This document shows positions 1-9,970 of a stretch of 64,000 bases of DNA, piece by piece (position 1 is the first letter of the stretch; every line of letters begins with the position of its first letter). The stretch spans positions 4,092,001 through 4,156,000 of the forward strand of contig NZ_JANADP010000001.1 in NCBI RefSeq assembly GCF_024199945.1. Direction: 5' to 3'. The stretch comes from Bradyrhizobium sp. CCGUVB4N. GTDB lineage: Bacteria > Pseudomonadota > Alphaproteobacteria > Rhizobiales > Xanthobacteraceae. Under the pieces are notes generated by a model. That model worked only from the letters and a program-made list of their open reading frames with translations. It searched no databases and had not been told where the DNA came from. The position numbers were made by a program, and so were the translations under genes.

Positions 1-908
1 TGGAGACGCGGCTGATGGCCGGCAAGTCCGGCTATGACGTCGTGGTGCCCACCGCCTATTTCCTGCAGCGCCAGATCAAGGCGAACATCTTCCAGAAGCT
101 CGACAAGTCGAAGCTGCCGAACCTTAGCCATGCCTGGCCGATGGTGACCAAGAATCTTTCGACCTACGATCCCGGCAACGACTTTGCCGCGAACTACATG
201 TGGGGCACGACGGGCATCGGCTACAACGTCGCCAAGCTGAAGCAGATCCTCGGACCCGACGCGAAGATCGACAGCTGGGACATCGTCTTCAAGCCGGAGA
301 ACCTGGCAAAATTCAAAGACTGCGGCGTCCACATGCTCGACTCCGCCGACGACATCTTTCCGGCGGCGCTGAACTATCTCGGGCTCGATCCGAACTCGAC
401 CAAACAGGCCGATCTCGAGAAGGCCGCCGATGTCGTCGCAAAGGTCAGACCCTTCGTGCGCAAGTTCCACTCCTCCGAATATCTGAGCGCGCTCGCGACC
501 GGCGAGATCTGCTTCGTGGTCGGCTGGTCCGGCGACATCATGCAGGCCCGCGCGCGTGCAGCCGAAGCCAAGACTGGCATCGAGATCGGCTACGCGATCC
601 CGAAGGAGGGCGCGCAGATGTTCTTCGACAATCTCGCGATCCCCGCGGATGCCAAGAACGTCAAGGAAGCCTACGAGCTGATCAACTATCTCTACCGGCC
701 CGACGTCGCTGCCAAGAACTCGGACTTCCTGTCCTACGCCAACGGCAACCTCGCCAGCCAGAAGCTGGTCGACCCGAAGATCCTGGGTGACAAGAACATC
801 TATCCGGACGACGCCACGCTCGCAAAGCTGTTCGTCATCACCGCCCGCGATCCCGCCACCCAGCGGATCATCAACCGGCTCTGGACCAAGGTGAAGACCG
901 GGCGCTAG
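1..908 (+). CDS. potF: PotF-like polyamine ABC transporter substrate-binding protein (5' end missing)
   Basis: Periplasmic binding protein for putrescine or spermidine that would deliver its ligand to a PotGHI-type ABC importer. The frame is open from base 3, so the signal peptide and N-terminal lobe lie outside the window. The visible 301 residues follow E. coli PotF closely: a VVPTAYFLQRQ segment, LDKSKLPN, the MWGTTGIGYNV ligand-pocket stretch, SWDIVFKPENL, LNYLGLDPNSTK, KFHSSEYL, VGWSGD, IPKEGA, and a C-terminal WTKVKTGR. The acidic and aromatic residues of the polyamine pocket (D in GWSGD, W in SWD) are kept. The permease and ATPase genes would have to be upstream or elsewhere; nothing downstream belongs to this system. 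The family is secure, but putrescine versus spermidine cannot be decided from a fragment. Confidence 0.92.
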   Translation, partial: ETRLMAGKSGYDVVVPTAYFLQRQIKANIFQKLDKSKLPNLSHAWPMVTKNLSTYDPGNDFAANYMWGTTGIGYNVAKLKQILGPDAKIDSWDIVFKPENLAKFKDCGVHMLDSADDIFPAALNYLGLDPNSTKQADLEKAADVVAKVRPFVRKFHSSEYLSALATGEICFVVGWSGDIMQARARAAEAKTGIEIGYAIPKEGAQMFFDNLAIPADAKNVKEAYELINYLYRPDVAAKNSDFLSYANGNLASQKLVDPKILGDKNIYPDDATLAKLFVITARDPATQRIINRLWTKVKTGR

Positions 909-1209
909 GCGTTGCGGCGACCGCTGCGCAACGCGATTCCGCAAAACAACCCCATGCACAGTAGAACCGCGGCGTGCGAGTTGCCGGTCATTTGACACGT
1001 CGGGCAAAACAGGAGCAGAACAATATCCTGCCGCCTGCCGAGCCCAGCACGATGATGTTCATTGTCGGCATTGCGGAAAGCTGATAACGCTGAAGACCTC
1101 GCGTGACTGGCGACATCGGATGGAGCACCATCGGGAAGCGCGGGGCATCTGCCGCTCGCCTGGGCGATTGGGGGCAACCCCGATCAAAATGCTTCATCTG
1201 GAGCTGCCC
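909..1209. other. Intergenic stretch, no gene seen
   Basis: About 300 bases between the potF-like gene and folB. Short open frames here, on both strands, lack ribosome binding sites and recognisable products. The folB frame stays open upstream to 1120, but I place the folB start at 1210. No clear terminator or palindrome was found. Confidence 0.5.
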
Positions 1210-1590
1210 ATGCTGACGTCAATCAAAATCACCGGACTTCAGACTTACGGCTATCACGGTCTGTTCGAGGAAGAGCGAAAGCTCGGACAAAAATTCAGTT
1301 TTGATATTTTTGCCGATCTGCAGGAGGTCCGGACCCACCTTAGCGACGATCTGGATTCGTCGGTGCGGTATGACGCCGTCGTCGACGAGGCCGTGCAGAT
1401 TGCAGGGTCCGGCAAATTCCAGACCCTCGAAGCGCTCGGCGAGACGATCGCTGCAGGACTGCTGCGACGCTTCGACATGATGGACAGTGTGACGGTCGCC
1501 GTTGCGAAATCGTCGCCGCCGATTGCTCATGCGATCAACCAGGTCGGCGTCCAGGTCAGTCTTCGCCGCGCCGAGCTCGCCGGCGCCTGA
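1210..1590 (+). CDS. folB: Dihydroneopterin aldolase family protein (FolB)
   Basis: Predicted cytosolic aldolase that converts 7,8-dihydroneopterin to 6-hydroxymethyl-dihydropterin and glycolaldehyde in folate synthesis. The product is 126 residues, usual for FolB. It opens with the ITGLQTYGYHGLFEEERKLGQ segment, where the family's GxHG-type motif appears as GYHG, and continues with FDIFADL, VRYDAVVDEA and ETIAAGLL. The catalytic Lys region near the C-terminus reads VAVAKSSPPIAHAINQVGV, matching the family's V-x-K-P/S pattern. The frame is open upstream to 1120, but ATG 1210 is preferred because GGAG at 1200-1203 sits six bases before it and the conserved region starts just after. It is transcribed alone and faces the autotransporter genes. 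No other folate genes are nearby. Confidence 0.88.
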   Translation: MLTSIKITGLQTYGYHGLFEEERKLGQKFSFDIFADLQEVRTHLSDDLDSSVRYDAVVDEAVQIAGSGKFQTLEALGETIAAGLLRRFDMMDSVTVAVAKSSPPIAHAINQVGVQVSLRRAELAGA

Positions 1591-1609
1591 CGTTCCTCAG
1601 CAATCCAAG

Positions 1610-1657
1610 GTGGGCTTCCAGCCCGCGGTCTCATAAGACCCGGGCGGCGAGGCCCAC
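1610..1657. terminator. Long hairpin between convergent genes
   Basis: An outer stem, GTGGGCTTC at 1610-1618 with GAGGCCCAC at 1649-1657 (one G-T pair), encloses a second stem of GCCCG..GGTCT with AGACCCGGGC. It lies between folB (ends 1590) and the autotransporter gene on the other strand (ends 1711). There is no T-run, so a bidirectional terminator is an inference from structure and place. Confidence 0.45.
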
Positions 1658-1710
1658 TCACGCTATTACGTTCTCCGGATCTAAGCAAAAAGGCTCCGAA
1701 CAATGCCTTC

Positions 1711-4700
1711 CTACCACGCGTAACGCACCATGCCCTTGCCGGCGTAGGAGCGCGTGACGCTGGAGAACTCGCCCTCGAAGCTTGCAGCCGCTGACCAGCC
1801 GTTGAGCCATTTCATCTCCGCGGAGGCGGTGGTGAGGGCGGAGTCGGCTGCCGGTCGTGCACCGCCGACGACGAAGCTCGCGCCGGGCAGCGCCTGGAAC
1901 GTCGCGGCGACGGTGCGATCCGGATTGAAATCGTGCGCCCAGGCAGCGCGGCCGCGCAGCGTGAGGATGCCGTCCGCCATGGCGAAGGATTTGTCGGTGC
2001 GCAAGCCAAGCTCACTGCGCGTGTCGGTCACGCTCTTGGCCGCGTAGGCGAGGGCGAACGTGTTGTTTCCGGAGACGACGGATTCCGCATACGCGGGCAG
2101 GTCGAACCTCGTGACCTGGCCTGCAGCATAGGGCGTGAGGCCAACGCCACTGGTCCAGGGTGCGATGAAGCGATAACCGCCCTCGATGCGACCGCTCCAC
2201 GCATTGGTGTTGAACTCGGCGCGCAGGCGATCGATGCCGGCGGCCGTCACGGTGCGATCGGTGGTGACATCCTGCCAGCCATAGGCGAGCGCGCCGGTGA
2301 TGTAGGCCGCGTCCACATTGTGGCGCAGGAAGGCGCCGGCCTGGAATAGATCCGAGCGGCCCCCGCCGAGCCCGCTCACGTTGAAGCTGGTGCCGCCCCC
2401 GGCGAGCGCGAAGCCGGCGATGGTGTTCGGCGAGACGCGATAGTCGGCGCCGACAGCGGTGCCGTAGAGGCTGCTCGTCGTGTTGTTCGAGCCCAGCACT
2501 GCATTGCCGCTGGTGCTCTGCGAGCCGCCATAGGCCGCAGCCCAGACGTTCCAGCGCTGATCGAAGGCAGGCTGCTCCGGGGCCTTGCGCGGCATGCTGG
2601 CCAAGGCATCACGCGCATCGCCGCTGCGCGCTGCGTCTGCGAGCGAGGCGCTTTCCTCGGCGAACGGCACCGCGCTGGCGCCGCCGGTGCCGCCATCGCG
2701 CCCGGCTGTGTACGGATCGGTCAGCAATCCCATGAACTGGCTCATGGCGCCGAACGTGGTCTGCTGCGATCCCGTCGCGCCCTGGCCCGAGAGTTGGGTC
2801 AGGCTGCCTGTGGAGCGCGCGACAAAGGCGGCGTTGATGCCGCCATTGGCGTCGAAGAAGTTTTGCAGCGTGGTCGCGATCGTCTTCTGGTTGGTGTTGA
2901 GGTCGGTCCGGATGCCATAGTCGAGCGCGAAATTCAGATAGGCATGGGTGGCATCATAGCTGAGGCTCGCAGCCCAACCGGCCGGTACGCCTGTTGCCGC
3001 GAGGCTGGTGAATGTCCCGGTTCGGCCGCCGCTCGCCGATACGATGGTATATTGCTTTTGAACCGTGCTGCCGGGCGCCACACTCACACCGACGCCGCCG
3101 TTGAGCGATGCCGTGCCGGAGACGTTGACCGACGTCGCCGCGTTCGTGTTGACCGTCACGAGATACAACGCGCCCGACTGGAAGGCGAGATTGCCCGCGA
3201 CTGTCAACCGTGAGCCCGGCGTGCCGTTGCCGGCGAGCAGGATGCCGCCGCTGGCGATCAACGTATTGCCGACGGTGCCTGTGCCGGAGAGTGCACCGCC
3301 GGCGTTCACCGTGGTCTGGCTCGAGGATGCGATCGAGCCGTCGACCTGGAGCATGCCACCGTTCACGACGGTGGTGCCGGTATAGGTGTTGGCGCCGGAC
3401 AGCGTCAGCGTGCCGCTGCCAGTCTTCTCCAGATTGGCCGGACCCGCCGCGCCGCAGCCGCACGATGGGTCGGGATTGAGATTGGCGATCACGCCGCTGA
3501 CCGTCGTCGAGAGGCTGTTGCTGCCGACCACTAGCGTGTTGCCGCCCCCGATGTAGTAGAAGCCGGAGCCGGCGATCGAGCCGGCCGTGATCCGGCCGTC
3601 GCCGTTCGTGCCGCCGCTCTGGCTGAAGTCGACATAGCCGGTGCCGTCGGCGATGAATTGCGCGTTGCCGCCGGTTGCATTGTTGTAGAAGCTTGTCGAG
3701 CCGCCGGAAGTGTTGGTGATGACGGCGTTGCCTGCAGTCGAAGAGAACTGAAACCAGGTCGTGCCATAATCACTGTTCGTGATCGTCGCTCCGGCCGCCG
3801 ACGACTGATCATTAAACACGGTGTTGCCACTGAAGGTGTTGATGATGGTGGCAGTCCCGGCATTGGTCGCCGCGTTAAACGCGGTGTATCCATGGATGTT
3901 GTTGATCTTGGCGTTGCCGGCGCTGCTGGTATCGGTGCCCCCGAACGTGCCGAAGGTCACGCTGCCAGTATAATTATCGTTGGTCGCGTTGCTGAAATAG
4001 TTGTTGATCGTGGCGTTCCCGGCGCTGCTCGCGTTAAGGAAGGAGACACCACCCTTGTTGGTGATGGTCATCGTGCCCGCGGTCGTCGTGCCGGAGAACT
4101 CCGTGTCGCCGTTATTGGCCAGAGCCGTGATCGCCGAGGTATCGGCGTTGCGGATATAGAAGTAGGCGTTGTTGGTGACCTGGCCGGTGATGGACGCGGT
4201 GTGGGTGGCATCGCCAAGCACCAGGTTCCCGAGGCTGATTGTGGTGCCACCTGTGTAGGTGTTGGCACCGAGGAACACCACTTGGCTGAAATTGAACGAA
4301 GTATCCGCGATTATCAGCTTGCCGGCGCCGGTGCCGTCGGTGATGTTGCCGGAGATCGTCAACGTCTTGCCTTTGGCGTCGAGGAGGCTGCCGCTGGTGG
4401 ACTGATCGATTTTGAAATTGTTGGCGAAGGTCACGTCGCTTGTGCCGCTGGTCTGGATCCAGACGTTTTGCAAGGTGACCGTACCGGTGCCGAACGCGCT
4501 GCCGTTGGCCACCACCACCTTGCCGCTGGCAAAGTTGATGGCGCCGACTATCGTGGTGCCGCCGGAATAGGTGTTGGTGCCGGACAGGATCACGTTCCCG
4601 TTGGTGGTCTTGAGCAGCAGGCTGCCCGATTGTCCTGCCGCGTCGGCGATGTTGCCGGAATAGGTGAGGGTGTATCCGTTGGAATCGATCGTGGCGCCGG

Positions 4701-5091
4701 TCGCGTTGATCTGCGTGGCATTGGCGATGGTGTAGTTGCCGCCGGCCTGCAGCGTGCCGCCGTCGAAGGTCAGCGTGCCCGTGCCGATCGCCGACGAGGT
4801 GATCGCGCCAGGCGTACCCACCGTATCGACGCCGATTTGCAGCACGCTGCTGCCGCCGGCGACCCCGCAGGCGGTGCCGCAGATCGTTGTGCCGCCGGTG
4901 TAGGTATTGGCGCCGGACAGCACCAGCGTGCCGCCGCCATCGAGCACGATATCGCCGGCGCCGCCGATCGGCCCGGACATCGTGTTGGTGTTGCCGGCCG
5001 GAACGGTGATGCTTTGAGCGAGGGCCGGCGTGGCCAGCAATGCAGCCATCAATACGATCGCGGCGAAGCCGATGTGCCGTCTACCACTCAT
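1711..5091 (-). CDS. Autotransporter with beta-strand repeat passenger (type V secretion), second of a pair
   Basis: Predicted surface-exposed or released protein of 1126 residues. A signal peptide comes first (MSGRRHIGFAAIVLMAALL, cleavage after ALAQ). The passenger carries several copies of the autotransporter-associated strand motif LSGANTYTGGTTI and about seven ladder repeats of the form SSAGNATINN. A C-terminal beta-barrel (about residues 845-1126) begins RWNVWAAAYGG and ends GKGMVRYAW, the aromatic C-terminus expected for outer-membrane insertion. The frame is open upstream to 5172, but that part is antisense-like and lacks a signal. ATG 5091 is chosen because it gives a clean signal peptide and overlaps the end of the upstream autotransporter gene by 11 bases, which suggests translational coupling. 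The passenger has no recognisable enzyme or adhesin domain, so its role is unknown. Confidence 0.9.
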   Translation of the reverse strand: MSGRRHIGFAAIVLMAALLATPALAQSITVPAGNTNTMSGPIGGAGDIVLDGGGTLVLSGANTYTGGTTICGTACGVAGGSSVLQIGVDTVGTPGAITSSAIGTGTLTFDGGTLQAGGNYTIANATQINATGATIDSNGYTLTYSGNIADAAGQSGSLLLKTTNGNVILSGTNTYSGGTTIVGAINFASGKVVVANGSAFGTGTVTLQNVWIQTSGTSDVTFANNFKIDQSTSGSLLDAKGKTLTISGNITDGTGAGKLIIADTSFNFSQVVFLGANTYTGGTTISLGNLVLGDATHTASITGQVTNNAYFYIRNADTSAITALANNGDTEFSGTTTAGTMTITNKGGVSFLNASSAGNATINNYFSNATNDNYTGSVTFGTFGGTDTSSAGNAKINNIHGYTAFNAATNAGTATIINTFSGNTVFNDQSSAAGATITNSDYGTTWFQFSSTAGNAVITNTSGGSTSFYNNATGGNAQFIADGTGYVDFSQSGGTNGDGRITAGSIAGSGFYYIGGGNTLVVGSNSLSTTVSGVIANLNPDPSCGCGAAGPANLEKTGSGTLTLSGANTYTGTTVVNGGMLQVDGSIASSSQTTVNAGGALSGTGTVGNTLIASGGILLAGNGTPGSRLTVAGNLAFQSGALYLVTVNTNAATSVNVSGTASLNGGVGVSVAPGSTVQKQYTIVSASGGRTGTFTSLAATGVPAGWAASLSYDATHAYLNFALDYGIRTDLNTNQKTIATTLQNFFDANGGINAAFVARSTGSLTQLSGQGATGSQQTTFGAMSQFMGLLTDPYTAGRDGGTGGASAVPFAEESASLADAARSGDARDALASMPRKAPEQPAFDQRWNVWAAAYGGSQSTSGNAVLGSNNTTSSLYGTAVGADYRVSPNTIAGFALAGGGTSFNVSGLGGGRSDLFQAGAFLRHNVDAAYITGALAYGWQDVTTDRTVTAAGIDRLRAEFNTNAWSGRIEGGYRFIAPWTSGVGLTPYAAGQVTRFDLPAYAESVVSGNNTFALAYAAKSVTDTRSELGLRTDKSFAMADGILTLRGRAAWAHDFNPDRTVAATFQALPGASFVVGGARPAADSALTTASAEMKWLNGWSAAASFEGEFSSVTRSYAGKGMVRYAW

Positions 5092-8000
5092 AACGCACCA
5101 TGCCCTTGCCGGTGTAGGTCTGCGTGCTCTGCGAGAACTCGCCCTCGACCATGCCTGCGAGCGACAGGCCATTGCGCCATTTCATCTCGGCGCGGCTGCC
5201 GACCAGCGCGGAGTCCGCAGCCGGCTGCGCGCCGCCGACGGTGAAGGCGGCGCCGGGCAGCGTCTGGAAGGCTGCATTGACGAAGCGGTTGGTGTTGGTG
5301 TCGTGGGCCCAGGCGAGGCGGCCGCGTAGCGTGAGCACGCCGTCGTTGACCAGGATACGCTGGTCGGTGCGGGCGCCGAGTTCGGTGCGGACATTGGTGG
5401 TGTCCTGCGAGGTGTAGGACAGTGCGAACTGGTTGCTGCCGACGAGCGCGGTCTCGCCGTAGCCGGGGAGATGGAAGGTTGTCGCCTGCACCGCCGCGTA
5501 GGGCGTGACGCCAAAGCTGGAGGCGGGGATCGGTGCGAAGCGCCAGCCGGTTTCGAGGCGGCCTGAGAAGGTGCTCGCCTTGAAGTTCGCGGTGAGCTTG
5601 TCCGTGCCTGACACCGTCACGGTGCGATCGGTGGTGACGTCCTGCCAGCCATAGGCGAAGGCCGCGGAAATGTAGGCCGGGCCGAAACTGTGGCGGGCAT
5701 AGAGGCCGGCCTGGAACAGATCGGCGCGGCCGCTGCCGAGGTTGTCGGACAGCGAAAAATTGTAGCCGGCGCCGCCGAGCGCGAGGCCGAGCAGCGTGTT
5801 TGGAGAGACGCGATAATCGGCGCCGACCACGGTGCCGTAGATGCGGCTGGTGGTGGTGCTCGACCCTGATGCCGCGTTGCCGTTCAGCGTGCTGGCGCCG
5901 CCATAGCCGGAGGCCCACACGCCCCAGCGGCGGTCGATGACATCTGCGCTCGCCTCGCGCGGCGTCACCGCGGCATAGGCCTCGCGCACCCTGGCGTCGC
6001 GCGGGCTGGTGGCGGCGTAGCCCAGCGTCCCGCCGTCACCGGCCGCGCCGCGCTCGCCGTCGGTGCCGCCGCCAAGCGGATCGAGCATGTTCACGAACTG
6101 CTGCGTGGCGTCGAACGCCGCTTGCGTGCCGGCGGCGCCGGGCTGGCCCGAGACCTGGCCGAGCGCGTGGTTGAGCTGCGGATTGCCCATGTTGAGCAGC
6201 GCATCGAAGCCGGCCGGTGGTGTCGCTCCGCCCGCGACCGCCCTGTTGATGGCGTCGGCAACATTGGTCGGGTTGGCGCCGGTGCCCGCCGGCAGCACGA
6301 TCGTGCCGGGATCGAGCACGAGATAGACGTTGTCGCGGTCGTAGGTGAGATGCGGGTTGCGGGCACCGGGCGCGAAGGTGCTGCCCGTGATGCCGGCAAA
6401 GGTGCCGACCAGCCCGCTGCCTGCGGTGAGGATGGTATAGGTCTGGCTGCGGAAGCTGCCTGCTAGAGCCACCGCGTGCACGGTCGCGCCGGTGAGCGTT
6501 GCGGTGCCCGTGACGTTGGTGCGGTCGGCCGCGGACGTCGAGACTTCCACCTTGTAGAAGCTGCCGGCTGTGAACGCCAGATTGCCGCTGACGGTGAGGG
6601 TGCCGATGGAGTTGCCGGGCGCGAGCGTGCCGCCGCTCGCGATCGTCGTGTTGCCGACGATGCCGGTGCCGCCGAGCGTGCCGCCGCTGTTCACGATGAG
6701 ACTGCTGGAAGACGCGATCGAGCCGTTGACCGCGAGCGTGCCGCCGTCGACCGTGGTCGCGCCCGTATAGGTGTTGATGCCCGCCAGCGTCAGCGTGCCG
6801 GTGCCGACCTTGACCAGCGCGGCGCCCGCGCCACCGCCCGATCCGCCGTCGGCGAGCACGCCGGTGACGTTGGTCGATAGATTGTCGCTGCCGACCGTGA
6901 GCTGGTTGGCGCCGAGATAGAACGTCCCTGCGCCGGCGAAAGAGCCGGCAGTGAGCTTGTTGTCGCCGCTGGGGCCTGACGTCATCGAGAGGTCGAAGAC
7001 GGAGCCAGCCGAGGCGTTGAACAATTGCGCGTTGCCGGGCGTGGAATTGCCTTCGAACAGCACATTGCCGCTGTTGGTGATGACGGCGCTGCCGGCTGTG
7101 GCGTTGGCGCTGAATACCAGCGTGCCGGCGGAGACCGTCGCGCCGGAAAAACTCTCTGCGCCGGTCAAGGTGAGCGTACCGGCGCCGGCCTTGGTCAGCG
7201 TGGTGCCGCCGAGATTCTGGTTCACGACGAAATTGTTGGCTGCATCCGCAATGTCGAAGGTGCCGCCGCCGGCACCCAGACTGATGGTGCGTGCGGTGGT
7301 GTTGAAGGCGGTGCCCGTGATCTGCAGCGTGCCGCCCTTGAAGGTCAGGCCGCCCGCGAGGTCGCCGAGATTGTCCTCGGACGCGACGCTGACGGCGCCG
7401 CCGGCGAAAATGGTGCCGCCGGTATAGGTGTTGCTGCCCGTGAGCGTCAGCGTGCCGGTGCCGGTCTTCACCAGCGACCCGCCCGTGGCGCCGCTATAAC
7501 CGCCGTCGGCAATCACGCCGCTGACGGTGGTCGACAGATTGTTGCCGCCGACCGTCAGCTCGATCGCGCCGAGATAGAAGGTGCCGTCGCCGGCGATCGA
7601 GCCGGCGCTGAGCTTGTTGTCGCCGTTCGGGCCGGAGCTACCGGAGAAATCGAAGAAGGTGTTGGCCCCGTTGTTGATCAACTGCGCATTGCCGGCGGTG
7701 GCATTGTCCCGGAACCAGGTCATTCCGTTGGGGTTGATGGGGCCGCCGGCATTATTGGTGATGACGGCGTTGCCGGCGGTGCTGGTTTCGTTGAATGTCA
7801 GATTATAGGTGTTGTTGATGGTCGCGCTGCCGGCCGTGCTGGCACCGTAGAACGACGCTGCCAGGTTGTTGGTGATGGTTGCGCTGGCCGCGGTGCTCGA
7901 GCTTCCGAAGTTCAAGCTGCCATTGTTGGTGATGACAGCGCTTCCGGCCGTGCTGTTTTGACGGAAGTCGATTGAGTTGCTGCTCGTGATGACCGCATGG

Positions 8001-9928
8001 CCGGCGGTGCTCGATCCGCCGAAAGAAAGCGATCCATCGTTGGTGATGGTTGCGGTGCCGGCCGTCGCGGTGCTCAGGAAATACGCGTAGCCCAAGCTGT
8101 TGACGGTGATGGTCGCGCCGCCAGCCGTCGTGTTGTCGCGGAAAGACAATTGGCCGTTGGCCGTGATGGTGGCGCTGCCGGCCGAGCTCGTATTGTAAAA
8201 ACCTATGAATGTATAGCTGCTGCCGCCGCCGATGATGGCGTTTGCGGCCGTGCTCGAGTCCTGGAAGATGACCTGGCCGGTGCTGGAATTGGTGATGGTG
8301 GCACTGCCGGCCGAGCTCGTGCCGTAGAAGTATGTCAAGCCGGTGTTGTTGATGGTCGCGTGACCTGCCGTGCTGGTGTCGTAGAACGCCGTCGTCCTGT
8401 TGTTGGCGTTGTTGATGGTTGCGTTTGCTGCTGTGCTGGCGTCGCGGAAATAGAACGTGCCGTAGACATCGTTGCTGAGGTTTGCGGTTCCGGCCGAACT
8501 CGTGTTGTGGAAAGTGACGCCGTAGTTGACATCGCTGGCGCTGTTGATGATCGTGGCGCTTCCGGCCGTGCTCTGGTCGTAGAAGTCGATGGTGCCGTGT
8601 CCCGTGGTGGTGATCGTGGTGCTGCCGGCGCTGCTTGTGTTGCGGAAGATCACGGCCCCTTCGCTGGAGATGCCGGTGATGCCGCTGGTGTCGGCGTTGA
8701 CGACGTCGAGCGTGGCGCCGGCGCCGATTCCGACCGTGCCCAGGATCGCGCCGGTGCGGGCGGCCGTGCCGAGCTGTAACGTGCCGCCATTGATCGTGGT
8801 GCCGCCGGTGTAGGTGTTCGCGCCGGACAGCGTCAGCGTGCCGGTGCCGATCTTCACCAGCGACCCGCCGGTCGCGCCCGCGGCGGAGCAGGTCGGGCTG
8901 GTGCCGCAGTCGCTGATCACCCCGCTCACCTCGGTGCTCAGATTGTTGCCGCCGACGGTGAGCTCGCGTGCGCCCAGAAAGAAATTGCCCGCGCCCGCAA
9001 TCGAGCCGGCGCTGAGCTTGCCGTCTCCGGCAGGGCCCGTTGACGCGGAAAAATCGACGGTGCCGGCAGTGTTGATGATGGCAGCGTTGCCGGCCGTGCT
9101 GGTGCCGGAGAAACTCAGATGGCTGTTCGTGTTGTTGATGATGGTCGCGTTACCAGCCGTGCTGGCGCCGGAAAAATTCATGCCACCGTTGTTGGTGATG
9201 GTCGCGCTGCCCGCTGTACTGCTGTCCTTGAAGGACAGGTGCATGTTGTTGGCGATGGTGGCGCTGCCCGCCGAGCTCGTGTTGTTGAAGAACAGCCACC
9301 CTCCATCATCGCCATTGTAATTGACCGTGATGTGGGCGCTGCCAGCCGTGCTGGCGTCGTAGAAATTCACGCTGCCATAGGTCGTGATGGTCGAGGTGCC
9401 CGCCGTGCTGGTGTTATAGAAATTCACCGCGCTGGTGGCATTGTCGTTGTTGATGGTGGCGCCGCCGGCCGAGCTGGCATTGAGGAAATTGATGCTTCCG
9501 TCGATGGCGTTGATGGTGGCGCTGCCGCCATTGATGACGATGCCGGCGCCGTTGAAATTCAGGATCTGGCCGTTGGCGAAGGTGTAATTTCCCGCCCCGA
9601 CGTTGAACGTCCAGCCGCCGGTATTCGTCGTGTTGGCTCCGTCATTGGATGGAATCGAGATGCTGGTGGTGCTCGACGCGCCGAAGAAGGCGGTGCCCGA
9701 TGGCACCGTGCCGGAGCTCCAGTTGGCGCCGCGGTCATATTTGTTGCTGCCGGGCGAGGCGAGCCAGGTCGCATCCTGCGCGCGGGCAGGGGTGGCCGGC
9801 AGCGTCCACGCCAAGGCCAGCGCCGACGATGTCAGCAGCGCGGCCCGCAGGCGGCGGGTCGCTTTGAAACAATCTTTCCCCGTCCTCACCACGTCCCCCG
9901 GCACTCGCGAGTCCTCGACGGGATTCAT
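5081..9928 (-). CDS. Giant autotransporter with about 25 S-T-A-G ladder repeats in the passenger
   Basis: 1615 residues. The N-terminus is long and basic (MNPVEDSRVP.. then a hydrophobic stretch with cleavage after PARAQ), like an extended signal peptide. The passenger contains about 25 copies of a roughly 20-residue unit with core S-T-A-G-x-A-x-I-x-N, normally preceded by F-x-D/N (for example FKDSSTAGSATITNN). These are interleaved with four or five longer blocks of the type LxLSGANTYTGGTTINGGTL and SxGPxGDxKLSAGSIAG. The barrel starts near residue 1335 (WGVWASGYGG) and ends GKGMVRYEW. The repeats predict a right-handed beta-helix with regular Asn/Thr ladders. It is first in a two-gene unit with the next autotransporter, and divergent from a winged-helix regulator at 10073. 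The ligand or function is unknown. Confidence 0.92.
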   Translation of the reverse strand: MNPVEDSRVPGDVVRTGKDCFKATRRLRAALLTSSALALAWTLPATPARAQDATWLASPGSNKYDRGANWSSGTVPSGTAFFGASSTTSISIPSNDGANTTNTGGWTFNVGAGNYTFANGQILNFNGAGIVINGGSATINAIDGSINFLNASSAGGATINNDNATSAVNFYNTSTAGTSTITTYGSVNFYDASTAGSAHITVNYNGDDGGWLFFNNTSSAGSATIANNMHLSFKDSSTAGSATITNNGGMNFSGASTAGNATIINNTNSHLSFSGTSTAGNAAIINTAGTVDFSASTGPAGDGKLSAGSIAGAGNFFLGARELTVGGNNLSTEVSGVISDCGTSPTCSAAGATGGSLVKIGTGTLTLSGANTYTGGTTINGGTLQLGTAARTGAILGTVGIGAGATLDVVNADTSGITGISSEGAVIFRNTSSAGSTTITTTGHGTIDFYDQSTAGSATIINSASDVNYGVTFHNTSSAGTANLSNDVYGTFYFRDASTAANATINNANNRTTAFYDTSTAGHATINNTGLTYFYGTSSAGSATITNSSTGQVIFQDSSTAANAIIGGGSSYTFIGFYNTSSAGSATITANGQLSFRDNTTAGGATITVNSLGYAYFLSTATAGTATITNDGSLSFGGSSTAGHAVITSSNSIDFRQNSTAGSAVITNNGSLNFGSSSTAASATITNNLAASFYGASTAGSATINNTYNLTFNETSTAGNAVITNNAGGPINPNGMTWFRDNATAGNAQLINNGANTFFDFSGSSGPNGDNKLSAGSIAGDGTFYLGAIELTVGGNNLSTTVSGVIADGGYSGATGGSLVKTGTGTLTLTGSNTYTGGTIFAGGAVSVASEDNLGDLAGGLTFKGGTLQITGTAFNTTARTISLGAGGGTFDIADAANNFVVNQNLGGTTLTKAGAGTLTLTGAESFSGATVSAGTLVFSANATAGSAVITNSGNVLFEGNSTPGNAQLFNASAGSVFDLSMTSGPSGDNKLTAGSFAGAGTFYLGANQLTVGSDNLSTNVTGVLADGGSGGGAGAALVKVGTGTLTLAGINTYTGATTVDGGTLAVNGSIASSSSLIVNSGGTLGGTGIVGNTTIASGGTLAPGNSIGTLTVSGNLAFTAGSFYKVEVSTSAADRTNVTGTATLTGATVHAVALAGSFRSQTYTILTAGSGLVGTFAGITGSTFAPGARNPHLTYDRDNVYLVLDPGTIVLPAGTGANPTNVADAINRAVAGGATPPAGFDALLNMGNPQLNHALGQVSGQPGAAGTQAAFDATQQFVNMLDPLGGGTDGERGAAGDGGTLGYAATSPRDARVREAYAAVTPREASADVIDRRWGVWASGYGGASTLNGNAASGSSTTTSRIYGTVVGADYRVSPNTLLGLALGGAGYNFSLSDNLGSGRADLFQAGLYARHSFGPAYISAAFAYGWQDVTTDRTVTVSGTDKLTANFKASTFSGRLETGWRFAPIPASSFGVTPYAAVQATTFHLPGYGETALVGSNQFALSYTSQDTTNVRTELGARTDQRILVNDGVLTLRGRLAWAHDTNTNRFVNAAFQTLPGAAFTVGGAQPAADSALVGSRAEMKWRNGLSLAGMVEGEFSQSTQTYTGKGMVRYEW

Positions 9929-9970
9929 CGCACTGGGGTGGGAGTGGTGTCCTGATAAGGGGTTGGCTCA

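Noticed and set aside
3658..5244. A 528-codon open frame on the plus strand
   Set aside because: It is the reverse of the autotransporter passenger and consists of Gly/Ala/Val/Arg-rich text with no domain or ribosome site.
7640..9540. Regularly spaced near-identical DNA units resembling a CRISPR array or satellite
   Set aside because: The units are in frame within the autotransporter gene and encode the S-T-A-G peptide repeat; spacers are not unique and there are no cas genes.
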